From positions 124,001 through 188,000 of the forward strand of contig JADDMT010000036.1 of NCBI GenBank assembly GCA_021401465.1: a stretch of DNA of 64,000 bases, in the 5' to 3' direction. Source of the stretch: Teratosphaeria epicoccoides. Taxonomy: Eukaryota > Ascomycota > Dothideomycetes > Mycosphaerellales > Teratosphaeriaceae. Position numbers and translations under genes: made by a program. Below are positions 31,179 to 41,313 of the stretch, one piece after another (the stretch's first letter is position 1; each line of letters opens with the position of its first letter). A model generated the notes under the pieces. It was not told the DNA's origin. It saw nothing but the letters and a program-made list of their open reading frames with translations, and made no database searches.

Positions 31179-33513
31179 ATGTTCAGCAGAGCTCTTCGGA
31201 CGAGTGCCCGCGCGGCCGGCGCGCTCAGCGCCAGCAGCAGGATCGCATCGGTAGGTACTTGCTCGATTGGCGGCGGCGGAGCTTCAATGGCATCAAGCAT
31301 GCGGCTAGGCATGTTTAGTGGGCTCGGAGACAAAGTATTGGGGCTTGTATGGCTGGAAGTGGAAGCTATTGCAGAGCTCGCAAAACATGCGCGCCACAGC
31401 CCGACGCCGACACAGGGAGAGCGGACGCTAATGTCAGATTTCTATTGTCCAGCGCACCACACCCGCCATCGCCAACTCTTTCGTTCGCAGCTATGCCGCC
31501 GATGCCAAGGCCTCGCCTACCGAGGTCTCCTCCATCCTCGAGCAGAGAATCCGCGGTGTGCAGGAGGAGGCTGGTCTCTCCGAGACTGGCCGTGTCCTTT
31601 CTGTCGGGTAGGCGAACATTACAAACATCACACAATTCGAACGCGGTGGACTGACGGGTGGCAAGTGACGGTATCGCTCGTGTACACGGCATGAACAATG
31701 TTCAGGCTGAGGAGCTGGTCGAGTGCGTATATGGAGGGGCACGCAAAACCGGACAAGGGCTAACACATGGCCAGGTTTGCGTCTGGCGTCAAGGGCATGT
31801 GCATGAACTTGGAAGCCGGCCAGGTCGGTGTTGTGCTGTTCGGTTCCGACAGATTGGTCAAGGAAGGCGAGACTGTCAAGCGTACTGGCGAGATTGTGAG
31901 ACGCACCACAACCGCTGGTCAGCTACAATGGAGAGCTAATAGCACGTAGGTCGACGTGCCAGTTGGCCCAGAGCTCCTTGGCCGTGTTGTTGACGCTCTT
32001 GGTAACCCCATCGATGGCAAGGGCCCGATCAAGACCAGCGAAAAGCGCCGTGCTCAGGCCAAGGCTCCGGGTATCCTTCCCCGCCGTTCCGTCAACCAGC
32101 CTGTGCAGACCGGTCTCAAGTCTGTCGACGCCATGGTACCGATCGGCCGTGGCCAGCGTGAGCTCATCATCGGGGACCGTCAGACCGGTAAGACTGCTGT
32201 CGCCCTTGACGCCATGCTAAATCAGAAGAGGTGGAACACCACTGGCGACGAGAGCCAGAAGCTTTACTGCATTTACGTCGCCGTTGGTCAGAAGCGCTCG
32301 ACTGTCGCCCAGCTTGTCCAGACTCTTGAGGAGAATGACGCCATGAAGTACTCGATCGTTGTCGCCGCTACCGCCTCCGAGGCTGCGTAGGTCCTCTCAC
32401 ACCCGTCAATCGAGACACTTGCTGACAATTCCATAGTCCGCTGCAGTACATTGCGCCCTTTTCCGGCTGTGCTATGGGGGAAGTGTCACCTTTTCTTTTG
32501 TTCTATGCCCTCCACCTCCCTATGCCCTCCCACTAATTTTCCAAAACAATATGCTAACTTCTATCACAGTGAATGGTGAGCGATCGTTACTGACCACCAT
32601 CAATGCATTGAGATTGTATGCTGACAAAACATCTTTTCAACCAATCAGGTTCCGAGACAAGCAAGTAAATTCCTTGCCGTCGTCGCCAAACAACAACTGA
32701 CATATTTGCAGTGGTCGTCACGCAGTCATCATCTACGATGACCTGTCAAAGCAGGCCGTCGCTTACCGTCAAATGTCTCTGCTCCTCCGTCGCCCGCCGG
32801 GCCGTGAAGCATATCCAGGCTCGCTTTCCCTTGGCCCTTTAGCCCAACACATTCGCTAATACTTTTTAGGCGACGTCTTCTACCTGCATTCCCGTCTTCT
32901 GGAGCGTGCCGCCAAGATGAACGACAAGTTCGGTGGCGGCTCTCTCACTGCCCTTCCCGTCATTGAGACCCAGGGTGGTGACGTATCTGCCTACATCCCC
33001 ACCAATGTCATCTCCATTACCGACGGCCAGATCTTCTTGGAGGCTGAGCTTTTCTACAAGGGTGTCCGTCCCGCCATCAACGTCGGTCTCTCGGTATCTC
33101 GTGTTGGTTCCGCTGCCCAACTCAAGGCCATGAAGCAAGTCGCTGGTTCCCTGAAGCTCTTCTTGGCCCAATACCGAGAGGTTGCTGCTTTCGCCCAATT
33201 CGGCTCCGATCTTGATGCCGCCACCAAGCAGACCCTGAGCCGTGGTGAGCGTCTCACCGAGCTGCTCAAGCAGAAGCAGTACTCTCCAATGGCCGTCAAC
33301 GAGATGGTCCCGCTTATCTTTGCTGGTGTCAACGGTCACTTGGACAATATTCCGGTCGGCAAGATTCTCCAGTGGGAAGCTGACTTCCTGAACCACCTGA
33401 GGAGCAACGAGAGCGGTCTTATGGAGTCGATCGCGAAGGAGGGTGCGCTAAGCAAGGACCTTGAGGGCAAGCTGAAGGATGTTGTGCAGAGCTTCAACAA
33501 GAGCTTCTCATAG
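31179..33513 (+). CDS. ATP1: Mitochondrial F1-ATPase subunit alpha
   Basis: Ten coding exons can be joined to 550 aa: 31179-31250, 31453-31607, 31666-31722, 31775-31895, 31950-32386, 32437-32478, 32570-32575, 32649-32660, 32712-32818, 32870-33513. Exon 1 encodes an Arg/Ser/Ala presequence (MFSRALRTSARAAG). Seen in the core: the Walker A loop GDRQTGKT, the VAVGQKRSTVAQL segment, the IIYDDLSKQAVAYRQMSLLLRRPPGREAYPG block, and the conserved C-terminal helices. The subunit forms the non-catalytic nucleotide sites of the ATP synthase hexamer. Oddities: the join CAMG-EWF needs a 6-nt micro-exon (32570-32575) and a GGAAGT donor at 32479; the next exon is 12 nt with a GC donor (GCAAGT, 32661); exon 9 ends at another GC donor (GCTCGC, 32819), where GGC is duplicated at both intron ends; the exon 2-3 acceptor is AAG. 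Protein identity is certain; the splice model for 32437-32870 rests on matching the conserved protein. Confidence 0.95.
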
Positions 33514-34574
33514 ATCTATACGGGATGAGTTGGAGACACTAGAGCACGGCAACCACAGCAAAAGCCGCGTTTGGGGAGGTGCGTCCGGTGTCGTGTATAG
33601 TACAACAGGCGAGCTTGGGCTGAGAGAGTCGATAAAAGCGATTCTCGATGGCTTGAGCGCGAGACATGCTGCTACGGAGAGGAGCATTGTAGATATGCGA
33701 TAACTTGTCTCCTTTGTTACGGTATCATGCTGGCTGTCATCACTTTTCACGCGCCCGTCATATTATTCGGGCTAGTAATCCGGTTAACTGCCTGCATGTC
33801 CTGACGTGCGTAAGAATAATGTCAAACGATCAAATGCATTTCGGTGTAATTAACTGGTTCTCGAAGATGTTGACTGCTTCTTGGTATACTTGACTGCCTG
33901 CTGACGTGAGTATGTTGTGGTTGACTGCGCGTAGCTGGTGGGATGTTCACAATAATGTCAGCTGGGATGTCTGGCAATAACAGCCCGATGAACGCTACCT
34001 GCGCCAGCTTCGCAGATAAACATTATGCAGAAGCACGTGCAGAGTGATTACAGTCTAGTCTTCAGCCACCTCATCTGCCAGGCGAATGTCAATCGGGTGT
34101 CCTGCCTGGTGGTCCTTAGTGTATCCTGCAAGGCTGAGTGGCTCAAAGCTTCCAATTCCTTGAGCACGCACGATTCACCGCGTTGGAAACCTGGAATTGG
34201 CCATACCGGCCGACAGAGCGATGCTTACAGCGCAATTTCGTGAGGCAGGAATGAGACATTGGGGAGCGAACCAATATCCGCAGGTACGGCGCGCTTCGCC
34301 GACCGTAGAACCTTGCGTATTGGCCCCCAGTGTGCCAATGACAGCTATCACTGATTGCCTTTCAGCCGCACGCTGCGATTGAGAACCTACGATATGCTTG
34401 CCGCCACATCTGAGGTGCTTCTCGGTATAGCCGTGAAGGTTCTGGCTCGTCTTGGACTCTTGGGTGCAATGAGGATGCGCTGGCACCAGTGTGGCTTTCC
34501 TATGCTGTCACATCAATTACAAGCGCAAGCGGGTCGCCGCTCACTTCAGTGTCGTTGCTAGGCGTGAATGAGCG
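33514..34574. other. Intergenic between ATP1 and the reductase gene
   Basis: No gene seen. At 33869-33935 there are three copies of TTGACTGC within 67 bp, the same heptamer/octamer that builds the tandem repeat near 5.7 kb. Other short frames have no support. Confidence 0.5.
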
Positions 34575-36141
34575 GTGGGACGTTCGTTGCTGTTGGGACG
34601 CTTGGATTGGCCGGATTGGATATTCATCTTCGCGCAATACAGTACTGTTCCAACCTTTGGGCTTCTGAACATCCAGGCTATTGCATTGCACTTGGTGCTC
34701 TTCGTCATGCCTCCTCGATTCCTGGAAAGGATACAGGAGCAATACGCAGCTTGTGAAAAGGTTTTTGGACAGCACAGAAATAATCCTCCGCCATATGCTT
34801 GTGCTCGCCAGAGCTACGGCAGCTCACACTCTTTAGTCTCATCCGGAGCAGCGTCTTCTTTCGTCTCGCGGTACAATCGTCGACGTCAAGACTTACCATC
34901 ACCTTCTCCACCTCCTCCGTACTCCCTTGCAGGCCAAGCAGAATCTGCGATCGGGATCGTTGATGCAGTCGCCCTACCAAGGCAGTCGTTGATCCTGGTA
35001 ACGGGAGCAAGTGGATGGCATTCAATGCATGTCATCGATCAACTGCTACAGCAAGGATACAGGGTCCGTGGCACAGTGAGGACTGCCGAGAAGGCCATTT
35101 GGACTGGCAAGTATTTCAGGGAGAAATATGGCGCTGGGAAATACATGCCGGTCGTCATACCAGATATGGTGCCGAAAGGAGCATTCGAGCTTGCTGTACG
35201 AGGCTGCTCTGGCGTGATTCACCTGGCGTCAGTCATGAGTAAATCGTCTGACCCGCACGAAGTCATAACACCTACGGTCGCCGGCGCGTTGAATGCTCTG
35301 GAGTCGGCAGCTGAAGAGGCCGGCATCAAACGCTTCGTCTACTGTAGCGCATTAGCTGCGGCCATGTCAAAAGACTCTGAACCCGGTGATGAGGTGAGGA
35401 GCGATAGCTGGAACATGGCAGCATTCGAAAGAGCTTGGTCCGTCGGGCCACCATATGACGGTGTAGACAAAGCTTGGGCTGTGTTCTCGAGCAGCAAGAT
35501 GCAAGCTGAGCTAGCAGTGTGGCGATGGTATCGTGTCCACAAACCTAAGTTTGTGCTAAATACTGGTGAGTCTACTACTCCAAAAGTGAGGGGCGAAGTG
35601 GCATCAGCTCAGCAGACTGATCAATGTATTCAGTCTTACCTGCTACTTTGTCGGGTGGCCTGCTTGACCCAAAGAATCAAGATCCCAGCAGTTTTGCGAA
35701 CCAGCTCAAGTCAATGATCGGTGGAGACACTACAGCCACCGCGCGGTCCCCGCGACCGCAACGTGAGTAATGACAGTAATAATGCTCGTGCACAGCGAAA
35801 CTCACACGTGTGCAGGATACTTCGTCGACGTCCAGGATTCAGCTCTGCTACATGTTGCGGCGCTCGTATTACCCGACGTCGAAGGTCAACGCATCTTTGC
35901 CATCGGGCAAAAATACGACCTCGACCCAACGCGGGGAACTCCATACCGGAGAAGTCCAAAACCGCTATCGCAAAGCGATATGAGTGATCACGCCCGTGAT
36001 TCGACAGTGTTCAGAGACGCACCAACGGCCGAGGCGCTTCTGAGACGCCTGGGCAGAAAGCAATGGACGAGCATCGAGACCAGCATATCTCGAAATCGCG
36101 AATCGCTCATAAGAGCATCTCCGGTCAGCCAGGGCGACTGA
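34575..36141 (+). CDS. Extended SDR reductase (NAD-dependent epimerase/dehydratase family)
   Basis: Three exons, 34575-35565, 35634-35762 and 35816-36141 (introns 68 and 53 nt, both GTGAGT..CAG, phase 1). The Rossmann nucleotide motif is LILVTGASGWHSMHVIDQLL, followed by GYRVRGTVRTAEK (NADP-type), the GVIHLAS segment, the FVYCSA strand, SSSKMQAELA (where this family has the YxxxK pair) and the NTVLPATLSGGLLDP stretch. Relatives are fungal aldehyde/ketone reductases and dihydroflavonol-reductase-like enzymes. Odd: the catalytic Tyr of YxxxK seems replaced (a SSSKMQAE context), although other residues could be aligned. The N-terminus before the Rossmann fold is unusually long (about 140 aa from 34575, about 95 from the next ATG at 34707), Pro/Ser-rich with a PPPPYSL sequence; the true start is uncertain. 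Reductase identity is firm, substrate unknown. Confidence 0.85.
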
Positions 36142-36584
36142 CCTTTCGTCCAGGGCTCACAAGGCATGCGAAGTCGCCGACTCGGCGCTGTCAGACTCTT
36201 TGACTGTTCGACGCTGTTGACGAGCATTCATTCAACTTGAAGCTGCCATTGAGACGAGCAATCCTTGGGGACCTATGGCCTCTTGAGCTAAGGACTGAGC
36301 CGAAGCCATCGGCCAGCCGACGATGCTAGAGTACATTGATCTCCGACAGCTAAGCGATGCATCAACGACTGGCTTCCTGTAGTCTCGTTCCGAACTCATG
36401 GCTCTTGTAGAGATGCCTCGAGCCTGTGGCTAGGTGTCACAGCCCTGCCCTGAAGATCAATCAAGAAGAAGACCTAGCGGAGCGCGGGTCGATAGGCCAG
36501 AACTCCGGCAAGCGTTACTGGCTGTCAACAAGGCAACGATGAGGCAGAGCACAACGCCCGAGATGACTCATCAGGAGCTGGACG

Positions 36585-36812
36585 ATGTCCGATATGACCT
36601 TTACTGCTGTAACACAGGCTCGGAATGGAAGTTCTCGGGCTACTCGCAACGATTGCGAGTACGAGGAGGGTGACGATGCCAACAAGAGGGCAAAAGTTGC
36701 ACCTTTCGTCGTGCTGGTACTTCTCAGCACAGGCTGCGTAGTTGTCGGCACAAAGCATGAAGCTGCATACCTGCGGCTGTGGCGCAAGGCTACTGCTGCC
36801 TGCCTGAAGTAG
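36585..36812 (+). CDS. Possible small single-pass membrane protein, 75 aa
   Basis: A 75-codon frame with a hydrophilic N-terminal half (acidic EYEEGDDANK) followed by a clear hydrophobic segment, VAPFVVLVLLSTGCVVVG, and a basic C-terminal tail with two Arg/Lys-rich turns. The layout resembles a tail-anchored or single-pass protein. There is no domain match that I recognise, the frame overlaps the presumed 5' region of the next gene, and nothing in the flanks confirms it. Low confidence. Confidence 0.25.
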   Translation: MSDMTFTAVTQARNGSSRATRNDCEYEEGDDANKRAKVAPFVVLVLLSTGCVVVGTKHEAAYLRLWRKATAACLK

Positions 36813-36874
36813 ACCGAAACCACTTTCTTCCCGTCAGCATCTCCTCTGATCGTCGGATTGCGTCTCTGGAAAAC

Positions 36875-37885
36875 ATGCCATGCGATCGAACAAAGGCTCC
36901 AGCCATGACGAGCCCGCCCAGGACTGCCAATGCCGCGAAGCGGCGGCGTATCAATGCATCCTCATCAGCTCCATCAAACGCTGCAGCAACATCGTCTGGT
37001 CCAACAAAAGAAGCTCAGCACACACCTACCATTGCCAGAAACGCAAGTGACATCGAGATCGTACACGAAGATGACATCTGCCCAATCTGCCAACTCCTCC
37101 TCTCCTCCCCCGTCCGCACCGCCTGCGCCCACACCCTCTGCCACTCCTGCATGGCCACCTGGGCCGACGTCTCCCTCTCCGCACCCATGACCATCGTCCC
37201 CGTTACCGAAGCTCCCGAAAACGTTGACGCAGCAAGTGGCCTCGAAGCTCGCTGCCCAATGTGCCGAACCCAAACGACCGCCACCATCGATGGGAACCGA
37301 GCTGCGCTCCTCCGGCAGAAGTATCCCAGGACTTATGCGGAGCGCCGGGCTCAAGAAGCGGATGATCTGGCGGCGGAAGGGGGCGTGCAGACGGTTACGG
37401 TGTATATCGGTAACAGGCATGAGCTTGTGGAGCCGGGAGCTGAGAGCCCCAATATGCATCAGTGGACTTTTTTCGTCAAACCGAGTCGGAATGACATTAT
37501 CGAAGAGGTGCAAATATTCCTGCACCCGACCTTCCGGCCTTCCCGCATTATTCGCACGCGCCCGCCTTACGAGATCCGGAGGCTGGGGTGGGGAACTTTT
37601 GAGATAATTGCCGGTGTAATTCTGAAACCGGGATATAGCTGGGTTTCGTCGGACGCGGAGGAATCGCCGGATGGTGCGGTGAACGGGATGTTGAGGTTGG
37701 AGTGGGGGCTGGACTTTGCAGGATTCGGGGGGAGGGGTTCGATGGGGAGACGGAGGTTGAAGGTGAGGAGTGATCGGGGATGGGAGGGTGTGAGGGTGGA
37801 GGAGGAGAGGGATGAGGTGGAGTGGGAAAGGATGGGGAGGCAGTATAGGAGGGACGGAAGGTTTCGGACTCCTGATGACGAGTGA
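36875..37885 (+). CDS. RING-finger protein fused to a YEATS-like domain
   Basis: Single exon, 336 aa from the ATG at 36875 (a second candidate is 36905; the frame is open further upstream to 36779). Residues 1-55 are Ser/Ala-rich with an AAKRRR nuclear-localisation-like run. A C3HC4 RING follows (about 69-135): CPICQ, then CAHTLCHSCMATW, and CPMC. A long insert separates the third and fourth zinc-binding pairs. From about 171 to 258 the sequence has the pattern of a YEATS fold: HQWTFFVKPSRNDIIEEVQIFLHP, then RPPYEIRRLGWGTFEI, matching YEATS blocks (W..yvr, I..V.F.LH.sF, PPfev.e.GWG.F.i). The rest is Gly/Arg/Glu-rich. Inferred role: a nuclear E3 ubiquitin ligase reading acylated histone or another partner. 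The aromatic cage residues were not checked against a structure. The coding strand changes from C-rich to G-rich near 37370. Confidence 0.75.
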   Translation: MPCDRTKAPAMTSPPRTANAAKRRRINASSSAPSNAAATSSGPTKEAQHTPTIARNASDIEIVHEDDICPICQLLLSSPVRTACAHTLCHSCMATWADVSLSAPMTIVPVTEAPENVDAASGLEARCPMCRTQTTATIDGNRAALLRQKYPRTYAERRAQEADDLAAEGGVQTVTVYIGNRHELVEPGAESPNMHQWTFFVKPSRNDIIEEVQIFLHPTFRPSRIIRTRPPYEIRRLGWGTFEIIAGVILKPGYSWVSSDAEESPDGAVNGMLRLEWGLDFAGFGGRGSMGRRRLKVRSDRGWEGVRVEEERDEVEWERMGRQYRRDGRFRTPDDE

Positions 37886-38001
37886 TGGAATATGGTGGAT
37901 TGTGTTCTCATGGCGCCACGCTTAGCTTTGGTCTCATACAATGTCGTCGCTGAGCAGTGCGTGATGTCTGTAGAGCAGAATTCTGCTCTAGAAAGCGCCA
38001 A

Positions 38002-39123
38002 TCAATGATGACTGTTCCTCGCACCTCCTCTTCGCGTCTCCATCGGATGCTCGCTGATTGTACCCGTCGGCGTTGTTAATGCTGAGTGACCGGCGAAGCT
38101 ATCCTTCCTCCCATCGAGCGCATCCTGGAATGGACTGTAGGGCGCTGCAACGACAAACTCTCGTTGATCGTCGCCGTATGCAAAGCTCGAGCCCGGCCAT
38201 CTTTGCTGATGCTCGTGCATCTTCTCTAGCGGCTCACCGGTGATATGGTATTTCTCCCAGTTGACAGCAGGCATGCGCACGATTTCCTGAGCGCCTGGTA
38301 TTCGCGAGAAGTCTGTGTGCTTTTTACTAGACTTTGGAGAGCCTGCCCGTAATTTAGGGGCAGATTGTGAATCTGACGACTGCAGTCGTGGAGGCTGCGA
38401 GTCTGGCGCTTCCGCCGGTCTCGTGTCTTGCGACTCGGCGGCACCACTTATGTCCATAGCATCCTCGTCGTGCGCGGCCAGCTTGGCATCCCTGTCGTCG
38501 CTGTCACTGTCTGACTGATCTATGATCGCCTGCATCCCACCGAATTTCGGACGCTCCTCATGCAATCGTTCAGCTGCTACTTCATCTTTGAAGCGCTGTG
38601 CATCATCAAGCGCTTGCTTCTTGATGTCTTGAAGTGTCCGAATGTCCTGTTGCGCCTTCTTCTTCTGGAATTGCAAAGCCGAAATCGCTGCCCGCAATGC
38701 GATCGCATCTGTGGAATCTTCGCTCGAGAAGGGTAGTGGAGCAGGCTGAGGAATGTATTCTGTCGGCGGCAGTGGCGATGTTTGATGTGATCTTGGTGGT
38801 GGTGGTGGAGCCTGTATTGGTGGAAGCTGCGGCGGCCTTGGTGAAGCTTGTGTCGTGGGTTGTGTCGGCGGGCGGGGCTGCAGATTCGCTTGCGAGGGAG
38901 GTGGTGGCTGGGTACCATTTTGTGCAATGCCGGCTGGGAGTATGGGCTGCACTTTGGGCGTGATCGGGCTGTAAGAAGGTGCGGTGGGTGATGATGCGCG
39001 TGGAGGCGGCGCGAACGATATGCCAAGCGGTGGTGGTGCGGAGAAGGTGAAGGACGGTTCGTGGTGTGTTGGTGAGGAGGAGGATGATGATGGCTTGGGA
39101 GGCTTGATATGGAGGGAAGGCAT
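38002..39123 (-). CDS. Pro/Ser-rich protein with coiled coil and conserved-looking C-terminus
   Basis: A frame of 373 aa from the ATG at 39123. The frame is open further upstream to 39642, but those 173 residues look like translated UTR (odd composition), so I start at MPSLHIKPPKPSS. Residues 1-150 are Pro/Gln/Ser-rich and disordered. A helix with heptad character follows (about 160-205, AALRAAISALQFQKKKAQQD), then an acidic Ser/Asp tract (DQSDSDSDDRD). The last 100 residues are better ordered, with NWEKYHITGEPLEKMHEHQQR and a second block EFVVAAPYSPFQDALD, as in a conserved motif. I do not recognise the family; the layout (disordered, acidic, short C-terminal motif) is like a chromatin or transcription accessory subunit, but that is inference. 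Divergent from the AMDase-like gene at 39633. Confidence 0.65.
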   Translation of the reverse strand: MPSLHIKPPKPSSSSSSPTHHEPSFTFSAPPPLGISFAPPPRASSPTAPSYSPITPKVQPILPAGIAQNGTQPPPPSQANLQPRPPTQPTTQASPRPPQLPPIQAPPPPPRSHQTSPLPPTEYIPQPAPLPFSSEDSTDAIALRAAISALQFQKKKAQQDIRTLQDIKKQALDDAQRFKDEVAAERLHEERPKFGGMQAIIDQSDSDSDDRDAKLAAHDEDAMDISGAAESQDTRPAEAPDSQPPRLQSSDSQSAPKLRAGSPKSSKKHTDFSRIPGAQEIVRMPAVNWEKYHITGEPLEKMHEHQQRWPGSSFAYGDDQREFVVAAPYSPFQDALDGRKDSFAGHSALTTPTGTISEHPMETRRGGARNSHH

Positions 39124-39632
39124 CGTCCGTGCGCTCTGACTGAAGAAGGAAGTTGCCGCCCAGTCGCCTCCTGAGTTCTCCCAACACCACCGCGACCAAG
39201 ACGCTCCTAATCTGCGTTGTACCAATTTGCGGTGTGAGGAACTCGGTGGAATGTAGAAATTCCCTAACAGCCCGCGCAAGAACTTTCTTTTTTTTGATTT
39301 GGACGAGTGCCGGCGGGGTGCATTCACCAAAAGCGCGTTCCACGAATGCAGATGGTGACGTGCAGGCTGCGGCGACTCCGACACCACCGCCGCCGTGGGA
39401 GTTGACATATAACTTGAAAGCATGGGAGCTGACTTTTGCAGTTCGATGCGACGCAACGGATGAATATGTTTCGAGGTATAGACGATGGCAGGTACAGACA
39501 TGACTGCCGCATAATTATTCCGCTCGTAGAAGTTTGGCCGAAACTGCCAAACTGGTGGCCTGCTTGGCCAGGTCCATTTATCAAACCTCACGATCCCAGG
39601 TGATGATACGCAGTCAGATAGTATTGACAACC

Positions 39633-40433
39633 ATGCCTCCACCCCTGCTAGACCTCGCCCACTGCAGGGAATTCGGTTTCATAGTCCCAAGCTCAAACAC
39701 TGCAGTCGAGCCCACATCACAAGCAATCAGCATCTTCACGCGGATCCACGTCAAGACCGTCGGCACGCATGCAAGAGCCACTGCGCGATTCTCAACCGAG
39801 ACTATGGTCGTTGCTGCTCGTCTCTCAGCAGACGCCCATCCTGATGCGATCCTCTGGAGCGGAACGTCCGGGATGTGGATTCGCAGCGGTCTCGCAGAGG
39901 ACAGAGAGCCAGCCAAAGCGACGGAAGATGCTACCGGTATTCCATGCAGCACGACTACTCTCGCCACCGCCGAGGCCTTGCATTTGCTCGACGTGAAGCG
40001 CCTCGGCGTCGCAGTGCCGTGTGCCGAAGCGCTGATGGACAAAGTGCGGCAGTTCTTGGGCAATTGTGGTTACGGCTGGCACATGTCAGGCGCGAAGCGA
40101 TTGGATCCGATGCCTGGGAGCAATATTGTGACTGCGAAGTGCAGGCTTGCTGATATCAGGGATGTGATTAAGAGGTGTGAGCATCAGAATTCGGAGGCGG
40201 TGGTTGTCGATTGCACGAATTGGCCGGTGGCGGGGCTTGTTGAGGATTTGGAGGCAAGTACGGGGTTGGTGGTTGTGAATAGTATTGTTGTTACGGTATG
40301 GCAGGGTCTGAGGCTGGTTGGTTATGAGGGGGCGCGTGAAGGGTTGGGGCAGGTTGATGGAGGAGGAGCTTTGAGTGTGATGGAACGAAGGGGCGTGTAC
40401 GTACGTCAGGAGCTGGAGGCCTCCTGGCCGTGA
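39633..40433 (+). CDS. Asp/Glu racemase-superfamily enzyme, arylmalonate decarboxylase/maleate isomerase-like
   Basis: Single exon, 266 aa. The frame is open to 39534, but the ATG at 39633 precedes the normal start of this fold (EFGFIVPSSNTAVEP, where SSNT binds the substrate carboxylate). The fold is a pseudo-symmetric pair of Rossmann-like halves. In maleate isomerases two cysteines catalyse the reaction; here the first position lies in WSGTSG (Gly77-Thr78-Ser79) and lacks Cys, whereas the second, DCTNWP, has Cys194. Gly-Thr-Ser in the first half with a single C-terminal Cys is the arrangement of bacterial arylmalonate decarboxylase (Gly74-Thr75-Ser76/Cys188). So a cofactor-free decarboxylase or related racemase activity is more likely than maleate isomerisation, but the substrate is unknown. 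No targeting signal. Coding-strand skew turns G-rich after about 40130. Confidence 0.8.
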   Translation: MPPPLLDLAHCREFGFIVPSSNTAVEPTSQAISIFTRIHVKTVGTHARATARFSTETMVVAARLSADAHPDAILWSGTSGMWIRSGLAEDREPAKATEDATGIPCSTTTLATAEALHLLDVKRLGVAVPCAEALMDKVRQFLGNCGYGWHMSGAKRLDPMPGSNIVTAKCRLADIRDVIKRCEHQNSEAVVVDCTNWPVAGLVEDLEASTGLVVVNSIVVTVWQGLRLVGYEGAREGLGQVDGGGALSVMERRGVYVRQELEASWP

Positions 40434-40723
40434 AACGAAAGCGGTGAGCTGATTTGCTGATCGTGCAAACTTGACATCACTGGAGAAGTGAAGCTTGGTC
40501 CCGACAGCACGCGCTCCTTCCCTATCCAGCAGAACTTTCTTATTGGTCATTGTCGGCCCGCTGGATTGCTCTGACGACGAAGCTGTCGCTGTCCTGCATC
40601 TCTCAAACGAACGCAAAGTCAATTAAAGTCCGAGCGTGTAAGAAAAGTCTCAGCGTCGCGTCAAGATCGCTGCAAGCAATCTCGCAAGGAGATAAAGACC
40701 ATTTCGCATCGATCGCCGACGAT

Positions 40724-41313
40724 ATGGACACAACAACTTCGTGCAGCAGCAACTTACGCGAGCAGATCAAAGGTAAGTTACACTGCAAGTCACACCTGCT
40801 TCCGGACCCAAGACTAACGCTCTCGCAGCCAATGCGGTCCTGCTCTTCCCCACCCTCGTCGAAAACCATCTCACCACCACCCCCGCCGCCAACGCCTATC
40901 TCTACGTCCCGCCCACCTCGACCTTCGAAATCGTCCTCTACTACCTCGTCGCGGGCGCATCCACCCGCGGCCGCATACCCATCGACCCCGCCACCGACCC
41001 CTCCATCCAACCCGAAATGGCTTATCAAGCCATGCTCATCTACCAGACTGCCCACGGTCCCGCGCGTGCAGCTCAAGGGAATAGTGCGGTGAGCGTGGAG
41101 GAGGCGCTGGTGAGTTTGCTGCAGGCGACGGGGAGTTGTTTGGCGAATAAGTGTTTTGGGCTGCTGAGTGGGGAGGGCATGGGGATGTGGAGGAAGTGGG
41201 GGGATGGATTTGTGAATGAGGAGGTTGTTGGGGGCGGGCCGGGGGGGAACGGAGTTGCGAGGGAGTTGTTGGAGCAGTTGAGGGTGGGTGGGGTGGGGAG
41301 GGGAGGGGGTTGA
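40724..41313 (+). CDS. Orphan family member A, 177 aa
   Basis: Two exons, 40724-40772 and 40829-41313, with a 56-nt phase-1 intron (GTAAGT..GACTAAC..CAG), giving 177 aa. Exon 1 encodes MDTTTSCSSNLREQIK; the split codon (G|CC, Ala) leads into NAVLLFPTLVENH. It shares with four other genes in this window (44198, 45167, 46824, 50643) the motif [LMV]R.Q..A[ND][AS]..LF, a following strand (TFEIVLYYLVAGA), a Y.A..IYQ segment and a late helix (VEEALVSLLQATGSCL). No signal peptide, no membrane helix and no catalytic motif. The C-terminal 60 residues are Gly/Trp-rich. The coding strand is C-rich in the first half of exon 2 and extremely G-rich after about 41070. Function unknown; probably a small globular alpha/beta protein. 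Not visible as one ORF because of the intron. Confidence 0.72.

Noticed and set aside
32870..33396. Minus-strand frame of 176 codons in the ATP1 last exon
   Set aside because: Antisense shadow of a highly biased-codon gene, which often leaves the complement open.
40603..41076. Minus-strand frame of 157 codons opposite member A
   Set aside because: Gly/Asp-rich mirror of C-rich codons; member A on the plus strand has splice sites and family motifs.
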